DNA of 64,000 nt from Arthrobacter woluwensis. GTDB taxonomy: Bacteria > Actinomycetota > Actinomycetes > Actinomycetales > Micrococcaceae. Every line of letters begins with the position of its first letter. Position 1 is the first letter of the stretch. The position numbers and the translations under genes are program-made. The stretch spans positions 2,542,001-2,606,000 of the forward strand of contig NZ_JAUSXR010000001.1 of NCBI RefSeq assembly GCF_030816155.1, in the 5' to 3' direction. The notes beneath the pieces were generated by a model, which had not been told where the DNA came from, ran no database searches, and worked only from the letters and a program-made list of their open reading frames with translations. Shown one piece after another: positions 16,894 to 27,463 of this stretch.

Positions 16894-17595
16894 TCAGGCA
16901 CCTGCCTTCTGGTTGTTCAGAGCACGCACCAGAGCTGCGGGAGCAACCTCGTCCAGCGGCAGGCCACGACGAGCGGCAACAGCTGCCGGCTCCTCGAGCT
17001 GACGCAGAGCCTCAACGGTCGCGTGAACGATGTTGATGGCGTTGGAGGAGCCCAGCGACTTGGACAGCACGTCGTGGATGCCGACGCACTCCAGCACGGC
17101 GCGGACCGGGCCACCGGCGATAACGCCGGTACCCGGGGAAGCCGGACGGAGCATCACGACACCAGCGGCGGCTTCGCCCTGGACGCGGTGCGGGATGGTG
17201 CTGCCGACGCGGGGGACGCGGAAGAAGGACTTCTTGGCCTCTTCAACACCCTTCGCGATGGCGGCGGGGACTTCGCGAGCCTTGCCGTAACCGACACCGA
17301 CCATGCCGTTGCCATCGCCGACCACCACGAGGGCGGTGAAGCTGAAGCGGCGGCCACCCTTGACCACCTTGGCGACACGGTTGATGGTTACAACACGCTC
17401 AACGAACTGGCTCTTCTCGGCCTCGCGGGCGTCACGGCCACGGCCGCCACGCTCGCCACGGCCACCACGTTCGCCGCGCTCACCACGACGGCCGCCACGG
17501 CGGTTGTCGTTGTTGGCAGCCTCAGTGGTTTCAGTTGCAACAGCGGCTGCAGCTTCAGTCACCTGGGTTTCCTTTTCGTTGTTCACTTCGGTCAC
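16894..17595 (-). CDS. rpsE: 30S ribosomal protein S5
   Basis: S5 contributes to decoding accuracy and mRNA unwinding. The 233-residue product has the double-stranded-RNA-binding core [20 protein letters not shown] and the [17 protein letters not shown] region. A ~60-residue N-terminal extension is acidic, then rich in Arg-Gly repeats ([15 protein letters not shown]), resembling an RGG RNA-binding tail. Start is GTG at 17595, overlapping the rplR stop (GTGA). Confidence 0.98.
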   Translation of the reverse strand: MTEVNNEKETQVTEAAAAVATETTEAANNDNRRGGRRGERGERGGRGERGGRGRDAREAEKSQFVERVVTINRVAKVVKGGRRFSFTALVVVGDGNGMVGVGYGKAREVPAAIAKGVEEAKKSFFRVPRVGSTIPHRVQGEAAAGVVMLRPASPGTGVIAGGPVRAVLECVGIHDVLSKSLGSSNAINIVHATVEALRQLEEPAAVAARRGLPLDEVAPAALVRALNNQKAGA

Positions 17596-17975
17596 AGCGC
17601 CAGACCACCTTCGCGAGCACCGTCAGCGACGGCGGCGATGCGGCCGTGGTACTTGTTGCCACCGCGGTCGAAGACCACGGCCTCAACACCGGCTGCCTTG
17701 GCACGCTCGGCGACCAGTTCACCAACGCGCTTGGCCTTGGCGGTCTTGTCACCTTCGAACGCACGCAGATCGGCTTCCATGGTGGAGGCCGAGGCGAGGG
17801 TCTTTGCCACGGTGTCATCCACGACCTGCACGAAGATGTGACGGGCCGAACGGTTGACGATGAGGCGCGGACGAGCCGGGGTACCGGAGATGCGCTTGCG
17901 GATACGCAGCTGACGACGGCTACGGGCCGAGGTCTTGTTCTTGCTGTTGCGCTTCTTGTTAATGCTGATGGCCAT
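17592..17975 (-). CDS. rplR: 50S ribosomal protein L18
   Basis: L18 binds 5S rRNA with L5. The 127-residue product begins [14 protein letters not shown] and contains [19 protein letters not shown] and the C-terminal [20 protein letters not shown] motif. It is 2 bp from rplF and overlaps rpsE by 4 bp. Standard spc order. Confidence 0.98.
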   Translation of the reverse strand: MAISINKKRNSKNKTSARSRRQLRIRKRISGTPARPRLIVNRSARHIFVQVVDDTVAKTLASASTMEADLRAFEGDKTAKAKRVGELVAERAKAAGVEAVVFDRGGNKYHGRIAAVADGAREGGLAL

Positions 17976-17977
17976 GG

Positions 17978-18514
17978 TTACTTACCAGCCTTTCCGACCT
18001 TGCGGCGGATGATTTCGCCGGCGTAACGGATGCCCTTGCCCTTGTAGGGGTCGGGCTTGCGCAGCTTGCGGATGTTGGCAGCGACTTCGCCGACCTGCTG
18101 CTTGTCAATGCCAGCAACAGAGAGCTTGGTCGGGCCTTCAACGGCAAACGTGATGCCGGCGGGAGCGACGACGCTGACCGGGTGGCTGTAGCCCAGAGCG
18201 AACTCCAGGTCAGAACCCTTGGCCTGCACACGGTAACCCGTGCCGACGATTTCCAGCTTCTTCTCGTAGCCCTTGGTCACGCCGTCGATCATGTTGGCGA
18301 TCAGGGTACGGGTCAGGCCGTGCAGCGAGCGAGCAGTGCGCTCGTCGTTCGGGCGGGACACGGAGATCGTGCCCTCTTCCAGGGCCACCTCGATGGGGCT
18401 GGCCACGGTGTGGCTCAGTTCGCCCTTGGCACCCTTGACGGTGACAACGGCTCCATCGATCTTGACCTCAACGCCAGCCGGAACGGTGATGGGGAGACGT
18501 CCAATACGCGACAT
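17978..18514 (-). CDS. rplF: 50S ribosomal protein L6
   Basis: L6 lies near the sarcin-ricin loop and factor-binding site. The 178-residue product starts [17 protein letters not shown]. Its two repeated L6 folds are visible, ending in the signature [19 protein letters not shown]. It is 18 bp after rpsH. Confidence 0.98.
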   Translation of the reverse strand: MSRIGRLPITVPAGVEVKIDGAVVTVKGAKGELSHTVASPIEVALEEGTISVSRPNDERTARSLHGLTRTLIANMIDGVTKGYEKKLEIVGTGYRVQAKGSDLEFALGYSHPVSVVAPAGITFAVEGPTKLSVAGIDKQQVGEVAANIRKLRKPDPYKGKGIRYAGEIIRRKVGKAGK

Positions 18515-18532
18515 TCTTCTCTTCCTTTCCCG

Positions 18533-18931
18533 TTACCAGACGTACGCGAGGACTTCGCCGCCCACGCCCTTCTTGCCGGCCTGCTTGTCAGTCAGGAGGC
18601 CGGAAGAGGTGGACAGGATAGCGATACCCAGGCCACCCAGCACGTGCGGCAGGTTGGTGGACTTCGCGTAAACGCGCAGACCGGGCTTGGAGATACGGCG
18701 GACGCCAGCGATGGAACGCTCGCGGCTCGGACCGAACTTAAGGGTGATGGTCAGCGTCTTGCCGACGCGTGCCTCTTCTTCCTTCCAGTCCGAGATGTAA
18801 CCCTCGGCCTTCAGGATGTCGGCGACGCGGGCCTTCAGCTTGGAGTACGGCATCGACACGGTGTCGTGGTACGCCGAGTTTGCATTGCGCAGACGGGTCA
18901 GCATGTCTGCGACGGGATCAGTCATGGTCAT
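18533..18931 (-). CDS. rpsH: 30S ribosomal protein S8
   Basis: S8 organises the central domain of 16S rRNA. The 132-residue product has the [15 protein letters not shown]-terminus and the [21 protein letters not shown]-terminal signature. Two in-frame ATGs (18931 and 18925) are possible; the longer is given. It directly follows rplE, with no rpsN (S14) between them. Confidence 0.97.
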   Translation of the reverse strand: MTMTDPVADMLTRLRNANSAYHDTVSMPYSKLKARVADILKAEGYISDWKEEEARVGKTLTITLKFGPSRERSIAGVRRISKPGLRVYAKSTNLPHVLGGLGIAILSTSSGLLTDKQAGKKGVGGEVLAYVW

Positions 18932-18998
18932 GAGGGCTCATGCCCTTCCTCGTACCGGTTTCCACGGGCGGAGCCAGTGGACCTTTTACGTAGTTGGA

Positions 18999-19577
18999 TT
19001 AGTCTTCGGTCTTGAACGGGAAGCCGAGGTGCTTGAGCAGCGCGCGGCCTTCCTCGTCGGTCTTCGCGGTGGTGACAACCGTGATGTCCATACCACGGAC
19101 GCGGTCGATGGCGTCCTGGTCGATCTCGTGGAACATGACCTGCTCCGTGAGACCGAAGGTGTAGTTGCCGTTACCGTCGAACTGCTTGCCGTTCAGGCCG
19201 CGGAAGTCGCGGATACGGGGCAGTGCGAGGGTGACCAGACGATCCAGGAATTCCCACATGCGGTCGCCACGCAGCGTCGCGTGGGCGCCGATCGGCATAC
19301 CCTCACGCAGCTTGAACTGGGCGATGGACTTGCGGGCCTTGGTGACCTGGGGCTTCTGACCGGTGATCGCGGTCAGGTCGCGGACGGCGCCGTCGATCAG
19401 CTTGGAATCCTTGGCGGCGTCACCGACACCCATGTTCACGACGACCTTCACAAGGCGCGGAACCTGGTTGACGTTCTCGTACTCGAACTCATCCTGCAGG
19501 GACTGCTTGATGTTCTCGGCGTACTTGGTCTTCAGACGCGGGACGATCTTCACCGGGGTCTCGAGGGTCTCAGTCAT
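18999..19577 (-). CDS. rplE: 50S ribosomal protein L5
   Basis: L5 binds 5S rRNA and contacts S13 at the subunit interface. The 192-residue product has the signature [20 protein letters not shown] and the [19 protein letters not shown] region. Its ATG overlaps the rplX stop by one base (TAATG). The 67-bp spacer to rpsH is where many bacteria carry rpsN; none is encoded here. Confidence 0.98.
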   Translation of the reverse strand: MTETLETPVKIVPRLKTKYAENIKQSLQDEFEYENVNQVPRLVKVVVNMGVGDAAKDSKLIDGAVRDLTAITGQKPQVTKARKSIAQFKLREGMPIGAHATLRGDRMWEFLDRLVTLALPRIRDFRGLNGKQFDGNGNYTFGLTEQVMFHEIDQDAIDRVRGMDITVVTTAKTDEEGRALLKHLGFPFKTED

Positions 19578-19939
19578 TAGATGTCCTTCCCGGAGGCCTT
19601 GGCGACGCGGATACGCACTTCGCGCTCCACACCGTCGCGCTCAACCTTCTCGACACGGAAACCGACGCGGGTCGGCTTCTTGGTGGACGGATCCACCAGA
19701 GCGACGTTCGACAGGTGGATCGGGGCCTCGACGACCTCGATGCCACCGGTGTTGGTGCCGCGCTGGGTCTGGCCGGCCTTCACGTGCTTGGTGACACGGT
19801 TGATGCCCTCAACCAGAACGCGGTTGGATTCCGGGAACACACGCAGGACCTTGCCCTGCTTGCCACGGTCTCCACCACGGGACTGACGAGCGCCGGTGAT
19901 GACCTGGACGAGATCGCCCTTCTTGATCTTTGCACCCAT
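19577..19939 (-). CDS. rplX: 50S ribosomal protein L24
   Basis: L24 initiates 50S assembly. The 120-residue product has the KOW motif [20 protein letters not shown] near the N-terminus and the NRVTKHVK segment. It lies 2 bp from rplN and overlaps rplE by one base. Confidence 0.98.
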   Translation of the reverse strand: MGAKIKKGDLVQVITGARQSRGGDRGKQGKVLRVFPESNRVLVEGINRVTKHVKAGQTQRGTNTGGIEVVEAPIHLSNVALVDPSTKKPTRVGFRVEKVERDGVEREVRIRVAKASGKDI

Positions 19940-19941
19940 AG

Positions 19942-20313
19942 TTACAGCACCTCCGGGGCCAGCGAGACGATCTTCATGAACTTCTTGTCGCGAAGCTCGC
20001 GGCCAACCGGGCCGAAGATACGGGTGCCGCGGGGCTCCCCGTCCGTGTTCTTCAGGATCACGGCTGCGTTCTCATCGAACTTGATGTAGGAACCGTCCGG
20101 ACGACGGCGCTCCTTACGGGTGCGGACGACGACAGCCTTGACGACGTCGCCCTTCTTCACGTTTCCGCCAGGGATAGCGTCCTTGACGGTGGCGACGATG
20201 ACGTCGCCGATGCCTGCGTAGCGGCGACCGGATCCACCGAGAACGCGGATGGTCAAGATTTCCTTGGCACCCGTGTTGTCGGCGACCTTAAGCCGCGACT
20301 CCTGCTGAATCAA
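19942..20313 (-). CDS. rplN: 50S ribosomal protein L14
   Basis: L14 sits at the subunit interface. The 123-residue product begins with [20 protein letters not shown] and contains the signature [17 protein letters not shown]. The start is TTG at 20313, six bases after AGGAG; no better start is nearby. It opens the spc series rplN-rplX-rplE-rpsH-rplF-rplR-rpsE-rpmD-rplO. It has its own long, structured leader because a UvrA-like gene replaces the usual upstream rpsQ. Confidence 0.98.
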   Translation of the reverse strand: MIQQESRLKVADNTGAKEILTIRVLGGSGRRYAGIGDVIVATVKDAIPGGNVKKGDVVKAVVVRTRKERRRPDGSYIKFDENAAVILKNTDGEPRGTRIFGPVGRELRDKKFMKIVSLAPEVL

Positions 20314-20580
20314 TGTTTACTCCTTGCGTCGCGCCGGTTCTCACGCTGAAATACTGCCTACAGTGCGAGCCTTGCGGAACGGTTGTTGGGGTGTCTCTGC
20401 CCTGCCTGGATTTTGCCAGCACAGGGTTAAACCCTCGTTCCAGACGCATCTGGGCCCCCTGGCCGGGGACCGGCCCTGAGGCAGTATGCACTGGCACGAT
20501 GGTTTACGAGGATCTGTTCGGGCGCATGACGCACCCATACAAGCTCAATATCCTAGCACAGCGAAGGCTCGCTCCACGAA
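20314..20580 (-). promoter_or_regulatory. rplN upstream region: candidate promoter and folded leader
   Basis: A TAGGAT element (20550-20555, minus strand) is a plausible actinobacterial -10, without a good -35. Downstream, AGGCAGTAT (20479-20487) can pair with ATACTGCCT (20351-20359) across ~119 nt. The loop carries a perfect 6-bp hairpin GGCCGG/CCGGCC (20461-20475). CAGTGC (20361) and GCACTG (20488) add a possible pseudoknot. No gene is visible here; this looks like the leader of the spc transcript. Confidence 0.45.
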
Positions 20581-20611
20581 CCGGGATCCCGCGTGAATGC
20601 CGGGATCCCGG
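20581..20611 (-). terminator. Terminator of the UvrA-like gene
   Basis: CCGGGATCCCG (20581-20591) pairs with CGGGATCCCGG (20601-20611), 11 bp with a 9-nt loop, beginning 7 bp after the stop codon. It isolates the gene from the spc operon downstream. Confidence 0.8.
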
Positions 20612-20617
20612 GGTGTT

Positions 20618-22888
20618 TCAGGACACGTACGCCTTGAGGTAGCGGCCGGTCAGGCTGTCCGAGTCCGCCAGCGCCTCGGGGGTGCCCTCGAAGACCACGG
20701 TGCCGCCGTCGTGGCCGGCTCCCGGACCCATGTCGATCACCCAGTCCGCATGGGCGACCACGCCGAGATGATGCTCGATCACCACCACGGTGTTGCCTTC
20801 GTCCACCAGCTGATCGAGCAAACCGAGCAGGTTCTCGACGTCGGCGAGGTGCAGTCCGGTGGTCGGCTCATCCAGGATGAACACCCCGGCGTCGCTGCCC
20901 ATGTGCGTGGCGAGCTTGATCCGCTGCCGCTCCCCGCCGGACAGGGTGGAGAGCGACTGGCCCAGGGTGATGTATCCCAGGCCGACGCGGGCCAGCCTCT
21001 CCAGGATGGGCCGGGCCCTCGGCACCGCGAGCTGGTCCAGAGCTTCTTCGACGCTCAGGCGCATCACTTCGTAGATGTTGAGCCCGCCCAGGCGGTACTC
21101 CAGGACCTCGTCCGTGAAGCACTTGCCGCCGCAGTCCTCGCACAGCGTTCCCACCGGCGCCATGCCGGGGATCTCGGTGAACGTCTCCCCCGCCCCCTTG
21201 CAGGTGGGGCAGGCCCCTTCGGAGTTGGCGGAGAACAAGGCCGGTTTGGTGCCGGTGGCCTTGGCGAAGGCTGCGCGGATGTGGTCCAGCGCCCCGGTGT
21301 AGGTGGCGGGATTGGAACGGCGCGAACCGCGGATGGCGGACTGATCCACCACATGCACACCGTCCCGCTTGCCGAGCGCCCCGTGGATGAGCGAGCTCTT
21401 CCCCGAACCGGCCACGCCCGTGACGGCGCACAGCACCCCGGTGGGCACGTCCACATCCACGTCCCGCAGATTGTGCGTGTTCGCACCGCGAATCTCCAAG
21501 GCTCCGGTCGCGGTCCGCACGGACTCCTTGAAGGGGACCCGCGAGCCGACGTGCTGTCCGGTGAGGGTCTGAGCGGAGGACAGGTCCTCGAAGGTGCCCT
21601 GGAAGACGATCTCTCCGCCGTGGATGCCGGCCTTTGGGCCGATGTCGACGATGTGGTCGGCGATCGCCATGACCTCCGGCTTGTGCTCGACCACCAGGAT
21701 CGTGTTGCCCTTGTCCCGCAGGCTTCGCAGCAGGTCGTTCATCCGGGCGATGTCATGCGGGTGGAGGCCCACGGTCGGCTCATCGAAGACATAGGTGACG
21801 TCGGAGAGCGGAGACCCGAGGTGACGGACCATCTTCACCCGCTGGGCCTCTCCCCCGGACAGGGTGGAGGAAGCCCGGTCCAGGCTGAGGTATCCGAGAC
21901 CGATGTCGACCAGGGCCTGCAGGGTGCCGAGCAGGTTCGAGATCACCGGCGCCACGGAGGGCTCGTCGACGCTCCGCAGGAACTCGATCAGATCCGTGAC
22001 CTGGATCTGAGCGCACTCCGCGATGTTCCGTCCGTCGATCCTGCTGGCCAGGGCCTCCTGGTTCAGGCGGCCACCGTGGCACAGCGGGCACTCGGCGAAG
22101 GTGGCGGCCCGTTCCAGGAAGGCCTTGATATGCGCCTGCTTGGGTTCCTTGCCACCGGCCAGGTAGCTCTGCCGGATCCGGGTCTCCAGCCCGAGGAACG
22201 TCATGTTGACGTTGTCCATCTTGACCTTGACGGCCGGCGAACGCAGCAGGAAGTCGAGCGTCTCCGGGTCGTAGTCCTTGACCGGCAGCTCCGGATCGAA
22301 CCGTCCCGTGCCGAGGAGCACCTTGATCAGCCAGCCGTCCACCGTGAAGCCCGGCACTTTGATGGCCCCCTGGGACAGGGACAGGTTCCGGTCAAGGAGC
22401 ACGTCCACGTCCAGCGCGGAGATCTCCCCCGCGCCCTCACACTCAGGGCACATCCCTTCGGCCAGGTTGAACGAGTACTTCCCGGCGTGACCAGCGCTCG
22501 GCATCCCCACGCGGGAGAAGATGATCCGCAGCAGGGCATGGGCGTCGGTGACGGTGCCCAGGGTGGACCGCGAGTTGCTCCCCATCCGCTCCTGGTTCAC
22601 CACGATCGCCGCGGAGAGGTTCTCCAGCTCGTCCACGTCAGGACGCGGCAGGCTCGGCATGAACGACTGCACGAAGGTCGTGTAGGTCTCGTTGATGAGC
22701 CGCTGAGACTCCGCGGCGATGGTTCCGAAGACCAGCGAGCTCTTGCCCGAGCCGGACACTCCGGTGAACACCGTGATGCGGCGCTTGGGCAGATCCAGCG
22801 AGACGTCCTGAAGGTTGTTCTCGCGCGCCCCGCGCACTTTGATCAGGCCGTGCGAATCGGCGGCATGGCGGGCAAGGTCAGCAGGCAT
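20618..22888 (-). CDS. UvrA-like ABC ATPase lacking the UvrB-binding domain (UvrA2/DrrC type)
   Basis: Twin-ABC DNA-binding ATPase. The 756-residue product has Walker A motifs GVSGSGKSS (43-51) and [10 protein letters not shown], signatures [10 protein letters not shown] and [10 protein letters not shown], and Walker B regions [11 protein letters not shown] and [11 protein letters not shown]. Zinc-type cysteine pairs occur in [23 protein letters not shown] and CEDCGGKC. UvrA is ~950 residues; here RSTLGTVTD runs almost directly into the cysteine module, so the UvrB-binding insertion is missing, as in UvrA2/DrrC proteins linked to drug or DNA-damage tolerance. GAGGTG precedes the ATG. Terminators flank it on both sides, within the ribosomal cluster. 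Confidence 0.93.
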   Translation of the reverse strand: MPADLARHAADSHGLIKVRGARENNLQDVSLDLPKRRITVFTGVSGSGKSSLVFGTIAAESQRLINETYTTFVQSFMPSLPRPDVDELENLSAAIVVNQERMGSNSRSTLGTVTDAHALLRIIFSRVGMPSAGHAGKYSFNLAEGMCPECEGAGEISALDVDVLLDRNLSLSQGAIKVPGFTVDGWLIKVLLGTGRFDPELPVKDYDPETLDFLLRSPAVKVKMDNVNMTFLGLETRIRQSYLAGGKEPKQAHIKAFLERAATFAECPLCHGGRLNQEALASRIDGRNIAECAQIQVTDLIEFLRSVDEPSVAPVISNLLGTLQALVDIGLGYLSLDRASSTLSGGEAQRVKMVRHLGSPLSDVTYVFDEPTVGLHPHDIARMNDLLRSLRDKGNTILVVEHKPEVMAIADHIVDIGPKAGIHGGEIVFQGTFEDLSSAQTLTGQHVGSRVPFKESVRTATGALEIRGANTHNLRDVDVDVPTGVLCAVTGVAGSGKSSLIHGALGKRDGVHVVDQSAIRGSRRSNPATYTGALDHIRAAFAKATGTKPALFSANSEGACPTCKGAGETFTEIPGMAPVGTLCEDCGGKCFTDEVLEYRLGGLNIYEVMRLSVEEALDQLAVPRARPILERLARVGLGYITLGQSLSTLSGGERQRIKLATHMGSDAGVFILDEPTTGLHLADVENLLGLLDQLVDEGNTVVVIEHHLGVVAHADWVIDMGPGAGHDGGTVVFEGTPEALADSDSLTGRYLKAYVS

Positions 22889-23064
22889 GAGTCACCTCAG
22901 GATCATCGGCGGAGCGCTCCCCCGCGCACTGAGGACAGAATACCCGCCGCCTCGGACATCCTGGCCCGGCGCCCGGTGGACGCACGACGCCGCGCAGCCA
23001 GACCGCCGTCGTCGTCTCGCCGTCCGCGCGCTGCACTCAGCCGATGCCGGGACCGGGGAATGCG

Positions 23065-23100
23065 GAAGACCCCCGCTCCCAGAAGGGAACGGGGGTCTTC
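23065..23100 (-). terminator. Terminator of the S10 operon after rpsQ
   Basis: GAAGACCCCCG (23065-23075) pairs with CGGGGGTCTTC (23090-23100); inside, TCCC pairs with GGGA around AGAA. It begins 34 bp after the rpsQ stop. The spacer 22889-23064 to the UvrA-like gene shows no other feature. Confidence 0.85.
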
Positions 23101-23133
23101 TCGTTGCTCAGTGGAGCGATCAAGCGGCCGGTT

Positions 23134-23427
23134 TTACTTGGCGCGCTCGATGACCTCCACCAGACGCCAGCGCTTGGTGGCGGAGAGCGGGCGGGTCTCG
23201 GCGAGGAGAACCAGGTCGCCGATGCCGGCGGTGTTCTCTTCGTCGTGAGCCTTGATCTTGGACGTACGACGGATGACCTTACCGTACAGAGCGTGCTTCA
23301 CACGGTCCTCGACCTCGACGACGATGGTCTTCTCCATCTTGTCGGAGACCACGTAGCCGCGACGCGTCTTGCGGTAACCGCGCTGCTGCGCAGCAGTTTC
23401 CGTCACGTTCTGATCCTTTTCACTCAC
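23134..23427 (-). CDS. rpsQ: 30S ribosomal protein S17
   Basis: S17 binds 16S rRNA early in assembly. The 97-residue product has the OB-fold core [20 protein letters not shown] and the [21 protein letters not shown]-terminus. Start is GTG at 23427, overlapping the rpmC stop by 4 bp. It is the last gene of the S10 series; a terminator follows rather than rplN. Confidence 0.98.
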   Translation of the reverse strand: MSEKDQNVTETAAQQRGYRKTRRGYVVSDKMEKTIVVEVEDRVKHALYGKVIRRTSKIKAHDEENTAGIGDLVLLAETRPLSATKRWRLVEVIERAK

Positions 23428-23747
23428 TTGGCGTCCTCCTCGGTAGCTGCGGCCTCAACGGCCTCGGCCTTCTTGGAAGACTTCTTGGCCTTCTTCTCTT
23501 CCTTGGCCTCGACCACCGGAGCGGGCTCCGGGCGAATGCCCAGCTCGCGCTCACGCAGGACCGTGTAGATGCGAGCGATGTCGCGCTTCACGGACTTGAG
23601 TCGGCCATGGCTCTCCAGCTGACCAGTGGCGGACTGGAAACGCAGGTTGAACAGCTCTTCCTTGGCCTTACGGAGTTCAGCAACCAGACGCTCGCTGTCG
23701 AAACCGTCAAGCTGTGCCGGGGCCAGATCCTTGGATCCAACTGCCAT
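23424..23747 (-). CDS. rpmC: 50S ribosomal protein L29 with charged C-terminal tail
   Basis: L29 lies at the exit tunnel and contacts SRP and trigger factor. The core [20 protein letters not shown] and the [19 protein letters not shown] helix are standard. The 107-residue product is longer than the ~65-residue norm: about 35 extra residues form a Lys/Glu/Ala tail ([20 protein letters not shown]). It is coupled to rpsQ. Confidence 0.98.
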   Translation of the reverse strand: MAVGSKDLAPAQLDGFDSERLVAELRKAKEELFNLRFQSATGQLESHGRLKSVKRDIARIYTVLRERELGIRPEPAPVVEAKEEKKAKKSSKKAEAVEAAATEEDAK

Positions 23748-23749
23748 TT

Positions 23750-24166
23750 CTATTCACCACCTTCGCGACGCACAATGCGTGCCTTCAACGGGAGCTTGTG
23801 GATTGCCAGGCGCAGTGCCTCGCGGGCCACTTCTTCATTCACACCGGAGAGTTCGAAGAGAACCCGTCCCGGCTTGACGTTGGCCACCCACCACTCGGGG
23901 GAACCCTTACCGGAACCCATGCGGGTTTCGGCAGGCTTCTTGGTCAGGGGGCGGTCCGGGTAGATGTTGATCCAGACCTTACCGCCACGCTTGATGTGAC
24001 GGGTCATGGCGATACGCGCAGATTCGATCTGGCGGTTCGTCACGTAGGCCGGGGTCAGCGCCTGGATACCGTACTCACCGAAGGTGACCTCGGTGCCACC
24101 GGTGGCAGCGCCGGAACGACCCGGGTGGTGCTGCTTACGGTGCTTGACTCGACGTGGGATCAGCAT
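23750..24166 (-). CDS. rplP: 50S ribosomal protein L16
   Basis: L16 supports A-site tRNA accommodation. The 138-residue product begins [19 protein letters not shown] and contains TSRQIE-like [20 protein letters not shown] and the [20 protein letters not shown] signature. It is 2 bp from rpmC, and its ATG follows the rpsC stop directly. Confidence 0.98.
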   Translation of the reverse strand: MLIPRRVKHRKQHHPGRSGAATGGTEVTFGEYGIQALTPAYVTNRQIESARIAMTRHIKRGGKVWINIYPDRPLTKKPAETRMGSGKGSPEWWVANVKPGRVLFELSGVNEEVAREALRLAIHKLPLKARIVRREGGE

Positions 24167-24970
24167 TTAAGCCTGTCCTCCTTCTGCTGCTTCAGCAGCC
24201 GGTGCCTCGGCAGCCGGAGCTGCGTCGGCGGCCGGACGCTCGTTGCGACGACGACGGTCGCCACCGGGGCGGCCGGGACGCTCGTTGCGGCCACGGGACG
24301 GGGCTGCGGCCTGCTGTGCAGCAAGCTCCTTCGCGGTCACATCGCCCTTGTAGATCCAGACCTTCACGCCGATGCGGCCGAAGGTGGTCTTGGCTTCGTA
24401 GAAGCCGTAGTCGATGTTGGCGCGCAGGGTGTGCAGCGGCACACGACCTTCGCGGTAGAACTCCGAGCGGGACATTTCAGCGCCACCCAGACGACCGGAG
24501 CAAGCGACACGGATGCCCTTGGCGCCGGCGCGCTGCGCGGACTGCATGGCCTTCTTCATCGCACGGCGGAAAGCCACGCGGGAAGAGAGCTGCTCGGCGA
24601 TGCCCTGGGCCACCAGCTGAGCTTCGATCTCGGGGTTCTTGACCTCGAGGATGTTCAGCTGAACCTGCTTGCCCGTGAGCTTCTCCAGCTCGCCGCGGAT
24701 GCGGTCTGCTTCGGCGCCACGACGGCCGATCACGATACCCGGACGGGCGGTGTGGATGTCCACACGCACACGGTCACGAGTACGCTCGATCTCGACCTTG
24801 GCGATGCCGGCGCGCTCCATGCCGGTGGTCATGAGCTCGCGGATCTTGACGTCCTCACGGACGAAGTCCTTGTAGCGCTGACCGGGCTTGTTGCTGTCCG
24901 CGAACCAGTGCGAGATGTGATTGGTGGTGATGCCGAGTCGGAACCCGTTCGGGTTTACTTTCTGTCCCAC
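24167..24970 (-). CDS. rpsC: 30S ribosomal protein S3
   Basis: S3 forms part of the mRNA entry tunnel with helicase function. The 267-residue product starts [14 protein letters not shown], with the KH domain ([20 protein letters not shown]) and the C-terminal S3 domain. A ~50-residue tail is first Arg/Gly/Pro-rich, then Ala/Glu-rich ([20 protein letters not shown]). Start is GTG at 24970, immediately after the rplV stop. Confidence 0.98.
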   Translation of the reverse strand: MGQKVNPNGFRLGITTNHISHWFADSNKPGQRYKDFVREDVKIRELMTTGMERAGIAKVEIERTRDRVRVDIHTARPGIVIGRRGAEADRIRGELEKLTGKQVQLNILEVKNPEIEAQLVAQGIAEQLSSRVAFRRAMKKAMQSAQRAGAKGIRVACSGRLGGAEMSRSEFYREGRVPLHTLRANIDYGFYEAKTTFGRIGVKVWIYKGDVTAKELAAQQAAAPSRGRNERPGRPGGDRRRRNERPAADAAPAAEAPAAEAAEGGQA

Positions 24971-25336
24971 TTAGCGGGCCTCCTCGTTCTCCGGGGTAGC
25001 GACAACCACGGTGATGTGGCTGGTGCGCTTCTTGATCTGGAAGGCACGACCCTGGGCACGCGGCTGGAACCGCTTCATGGTCGGACCCTCATCAACGAAT
25101 GCCTCGCTGATGTACAGATCACCTTCGTCAAACGCGACGCCGTCACGGTCCGCGAGGACACGGGCGTTCGCGATGGCGGACTGAACTACCTTGTAGACCG
25201 GCTCCGAAGCTGCCTGCTCAGCAAACTTCAGGATCGCCAGAGCCTCATTCGCCTGCTTGCCACGAACAAGGTTGACGACGCGCCGGGCCTTCATAGGCGT
25301 TACGCGGATGTGACGCGCAATAGCCTTGGCTTCCAT
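24971..25336 (-). CDS. rplV: 50S ribosomal protein L22
   Basis: L22 lines the exit tunnel; its beta-hairpin is a macrolide-resistance site. The 121-residue product contains [24 protein letters not shown] [15 protein letters not shown] and the hairpin end [20 protein letters not shown]. It lies directly before rpsC with no spacer. No resistance-type duplication is obvious in the hairpin. Confidence 0.98.
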   Translation of the reverse strand: MEAKAIARHIRVTPMKARRVVNLVRGKQANEALAILKFAEQAASEPVYKVVQSAIANARVLADRDGVAFDEGDLYISEAFVDEGPTMKRFQPRAQGRAFQIKKRTSHITVVVATPENEEAR

Positions 25337-25374
25337 TGCTTTCCTTCTCTCGTCTTAAGACCGAGGTCAGGCGC

Positions 25375-25656
25375 CTAGCGGCGCTTGCCCTTGCGGTCGT
25401 CCTTCACGTGGCCGCGGAAAGTCCGCGTCGGGGCGAATTCGCCGAGCTTGTGCCCGACCATCGACTCCGTGATGAAAACCGGCACGTGCTTGCGTCCGTC
25501 GTGCACGGCGATCGTGTGACCCAGCATGTCCGGGATGATCATCGAGCGACGGGACCACGTCTTGATGACGTTCTTGGTGCCCTTTTCGTTCTCCTTGGCG
25601 ACCTTCACGAAGAGGTGCTGGTCAACGAAAGGACCTTTCTTCAGGCTGCGTGGCAT
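25375..25656 (-). CDS. rpsS: 30S ribosomal protein S19
   Basis: S19 in the 30S head contacts S13 and tRNA. The 93-residue product starts [16 protein letters not shown] and contains [20 protein letters not shown] and the [11 protein letters not shown] signature. It is 12 bp from rplB, in standard S10 order. Confidence 0.98.
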   Translation of the reverse strand: MPRSLKKGPFVDQHLFVKVAKENEKGTKNVIKTWSRRSMIIPDMLGHTIAVHDGRKHVPVFITESMVGHKLGEFAPTRTFRGHVKDDRKGKRR

Positions 25657-25668
25657 GTTTCCAGGCTC

Positions 25669-26508
25669 CTATCGCTTGTTCTTGCCGGTACGACGACGAC
25701 GCACAATGAGCTTGTCGCTTTCCTTGTTGGGGCGGCGGGTGCGACCCTCAGGCTTGCCGTTCGGGTTGACCGGGTGACGGCCACCAGAAGTCTTGCCTTC
25801 ACCACCACCATGCGGGTGGTCAACCGGGTTCATGGCCACACCACGCACGGTCGGGCGGACGCCCTTCCAGCGCATACGGCCGGCCTTGCCCCAGTTGATG
25901 TTCGACTGCTCGGCGTTGCCGACCTCGCCGACGGTAGCGCGGCAGCGCACGTCGACGTTGCGGACTTCACCGGACGGCAGACGCAGCTGGGCGAAACGGC
26001 CTTCACGGGCGACGAGCTGCACGGAGGCGCCGGCGGAGCGGGCCATCTTGGCGCCGCCACCGGGGCGGAGCTCAACTGCGTGGATCACGGTACCGACCGG
26101 GATGTTGCGCAGCGGCAGGTTGTTGCCAGGCTTGATGTCAGCGTTCGGACCCGACTCCACGACGTCGCCCTGGGAGAGCTTGTTGGGAGCGATGATGTAA
26201 CGCTTGGTGCCATCAACGTAGTGCAGGAGCGCGATGCGAGCCGTACGGTTGGGGTCGTACTCGATGTGCGCGACCTTGGCGTTCACGCCGTCCTTGTCGT
26301 GACGACGGAAGTCGATCACGCGGTACTGGCGCTTGTGGCCACCACCCTTGTGACGGGTGGTGATACGACCGGTGTTGTTGCGGCCACCGCTCTTGGTGAG
26401 CGGACGCAGCAGCGACTTTTCCGGAGTCGAGCGAGTTACTTCGCTGAAGTCGGCCACGCTCGAGCCACGACGGCCCGGGGTGGTCGGCTTGTAATTGCGG
26501 ATTGCCAT
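25669..26508 (-). CDS. rplB: 50S ribosomal protein L2
   Basis: L2 is required for subunit association and peptidyl transfer. The 279-residue product starts [18 protein letters not shown] and contains the C-terminal signature [20 protein letters not shown], whose histidine is the conserved peptidyl-transferase residue. It lies 28 bp after rplW. Confidence 0.98.
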   Translation of the reverse strand: MAIRNYKPTTPGRRGSSVADFSEVTRSTPEKSLLRPLTKSGGRNNTGRITTRHKGGGHKRQYRVIDFRRHDKDGVNAKVAHIEYDPNRTARIALLHYVDGTKRYIIAPNKLSQGDVVESGPNADIKPGNNLPLRNIPVGTVIHAVELRPGGGAKMARSAGASVQLVAREGRFAQLRLPSGEVRNVDVRCRATVGEVGNAEQSNINWGKAGRMRWKGVRPTVRGVAMNPVDHPHGGGEGKTSGGRHPVNPNGKPEGRTRRPNKESDKLIVRRRRTGKNKR

Positions 26509-26536
26509 AATTTATTCCTCGTTAAAGTGGTCTCCG

Positions 26537-26842
26537 CTACGCGAGCGGACCGCCGAAGATGTCGATGGTGCCTTCCTTCAGGGTGACAATCGCGCGCTTG
26601 GTGCTCTTGCGCTGCCCCCATCCGAACTTGGTGCGCTTACGCTTACCGGCACGGTTGATGGTGTTGATCGTGTCGACCTTCACGGAGAAGATCTTCTCCA
26701 CGGCCAGCTTGATCTCGGTCTTGTTCGAGCGGGGGTCCACCAGGAAGGTGTACTGACCCTCGTCGATCAGGCCGTAGCTCTTTTCGGAGACCACGGGCGC
26801 GAGAATGACGTCACGCGGGTCCTTGTTGAAGACGGCGCTCAC
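26537..26842 (-). CDS. rplW: 50S ribosomal protein L23
   Basis: L23 is the main docking site for trigger factor and SRP at the tunnel exit. The 101-residue product has [20 protein letters not shown] and [17 protein letters not shown]. Start is GTG at 26842, overlapping the rplD stop (GTGA). Confidence 0.98.
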   Translation of the reverse strand: MSAVFNKDPRDVILAPVVSEKSYGLIDEGQYTFLVDPRSNKTEIKLAVEKIFSVKVDTINTINRAGKRKRTKFGWGQRKSTKRAIVTLKEGTIDIFGGPLA

Positions 26843-27459
26843 TTGGCTTCCTCCACGGTCTTGTTGTCCTTACCGGCAACGAAGGCGTCGAAGGCGTCCT
26901 TGGTGAAGATCACGTCGTCGGAGATCAGCACATCGTAGGTGTTGAGCTGGTCGACGTACAGAACGTGAACCTCGACGAGGTTGCGCACGGACAGTGCTGC
27001 AACATCGTTGGCGCGGTCGATCACCACGAGCAGGTTCTTGCGGTCGGAGATCGCCTTCAGCGCGGCGCGTGCATCCTTGGTGTTCGGCGTGGTGCCGGAA
27101 ACCAGGGACTCCACCACGTGGATGCGACCGTTACGAGCGCGGTCGGAGAGGGCGCCACGGAGAGCAGCAGCCTTCATCTTCTTGGGGGTGCGCTGCGAGT
27201 AGTCACGCGGGGTCGGGCCGTGGACGACGCCACCACCGGTCATGTGAGGAGCACGGACGGAACCCTGACGGGCGCGGCCGGTACCCTTCTGCTTGAACGG
27301 CTTGCGACCGGCACCGGCGACTTCGCCGCGGGACTTGGTCTTGTGAGTGCCCTGACGAGCAGCAGCGAGCTGCGCGACGACGACCTGGTGCAGCAGCGGC
27401 ACGTTGGTCTGAACGTCGAAGATCTCGGCGGGCAGGTCAACCTTGATGGTGTTGGCCAT
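26839..27459 (-). CDS. rplD: 50S ribosomal protein L4
   Basis: L4 forms part of the exit-tunnel constriction and, in some bacteria, represses the S10 operon. The 206-residue product contains the tunnel loop region [20 protein letters not shown] and the [13 protein letters not shown] motif. It is 4 bp after rplC and overlaps rplW. Confidence 0.98.
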   Translation of the reverse strand: MANTIKVDLPAEIFDVQTNVPLLHQVVVAQLAAARQGTHKTKSRGEVAGAGRKPFKQKGTGRARQGSVRAPHMTGGGVVHGPTPRDYSQRTPKKMKAAALRGALSDRARNGRIHVVESLVSGTTPNTKDARAALKAISDRKNLLVVIDRANDVAALSVRNLVEVHVLYVDQLNTYDVLISDDVIFTKDAFDAFVAGKDNKTVEEAK

Positions 27460-27463
27460 GGTA

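Noticed and set aside
20597..23248. 883-codon plus-strand frame opposite the UvrA-like gene
   Set aside because: Antisense shadow; the translation is low-complexity and the real coding strand has all ABC motifs.
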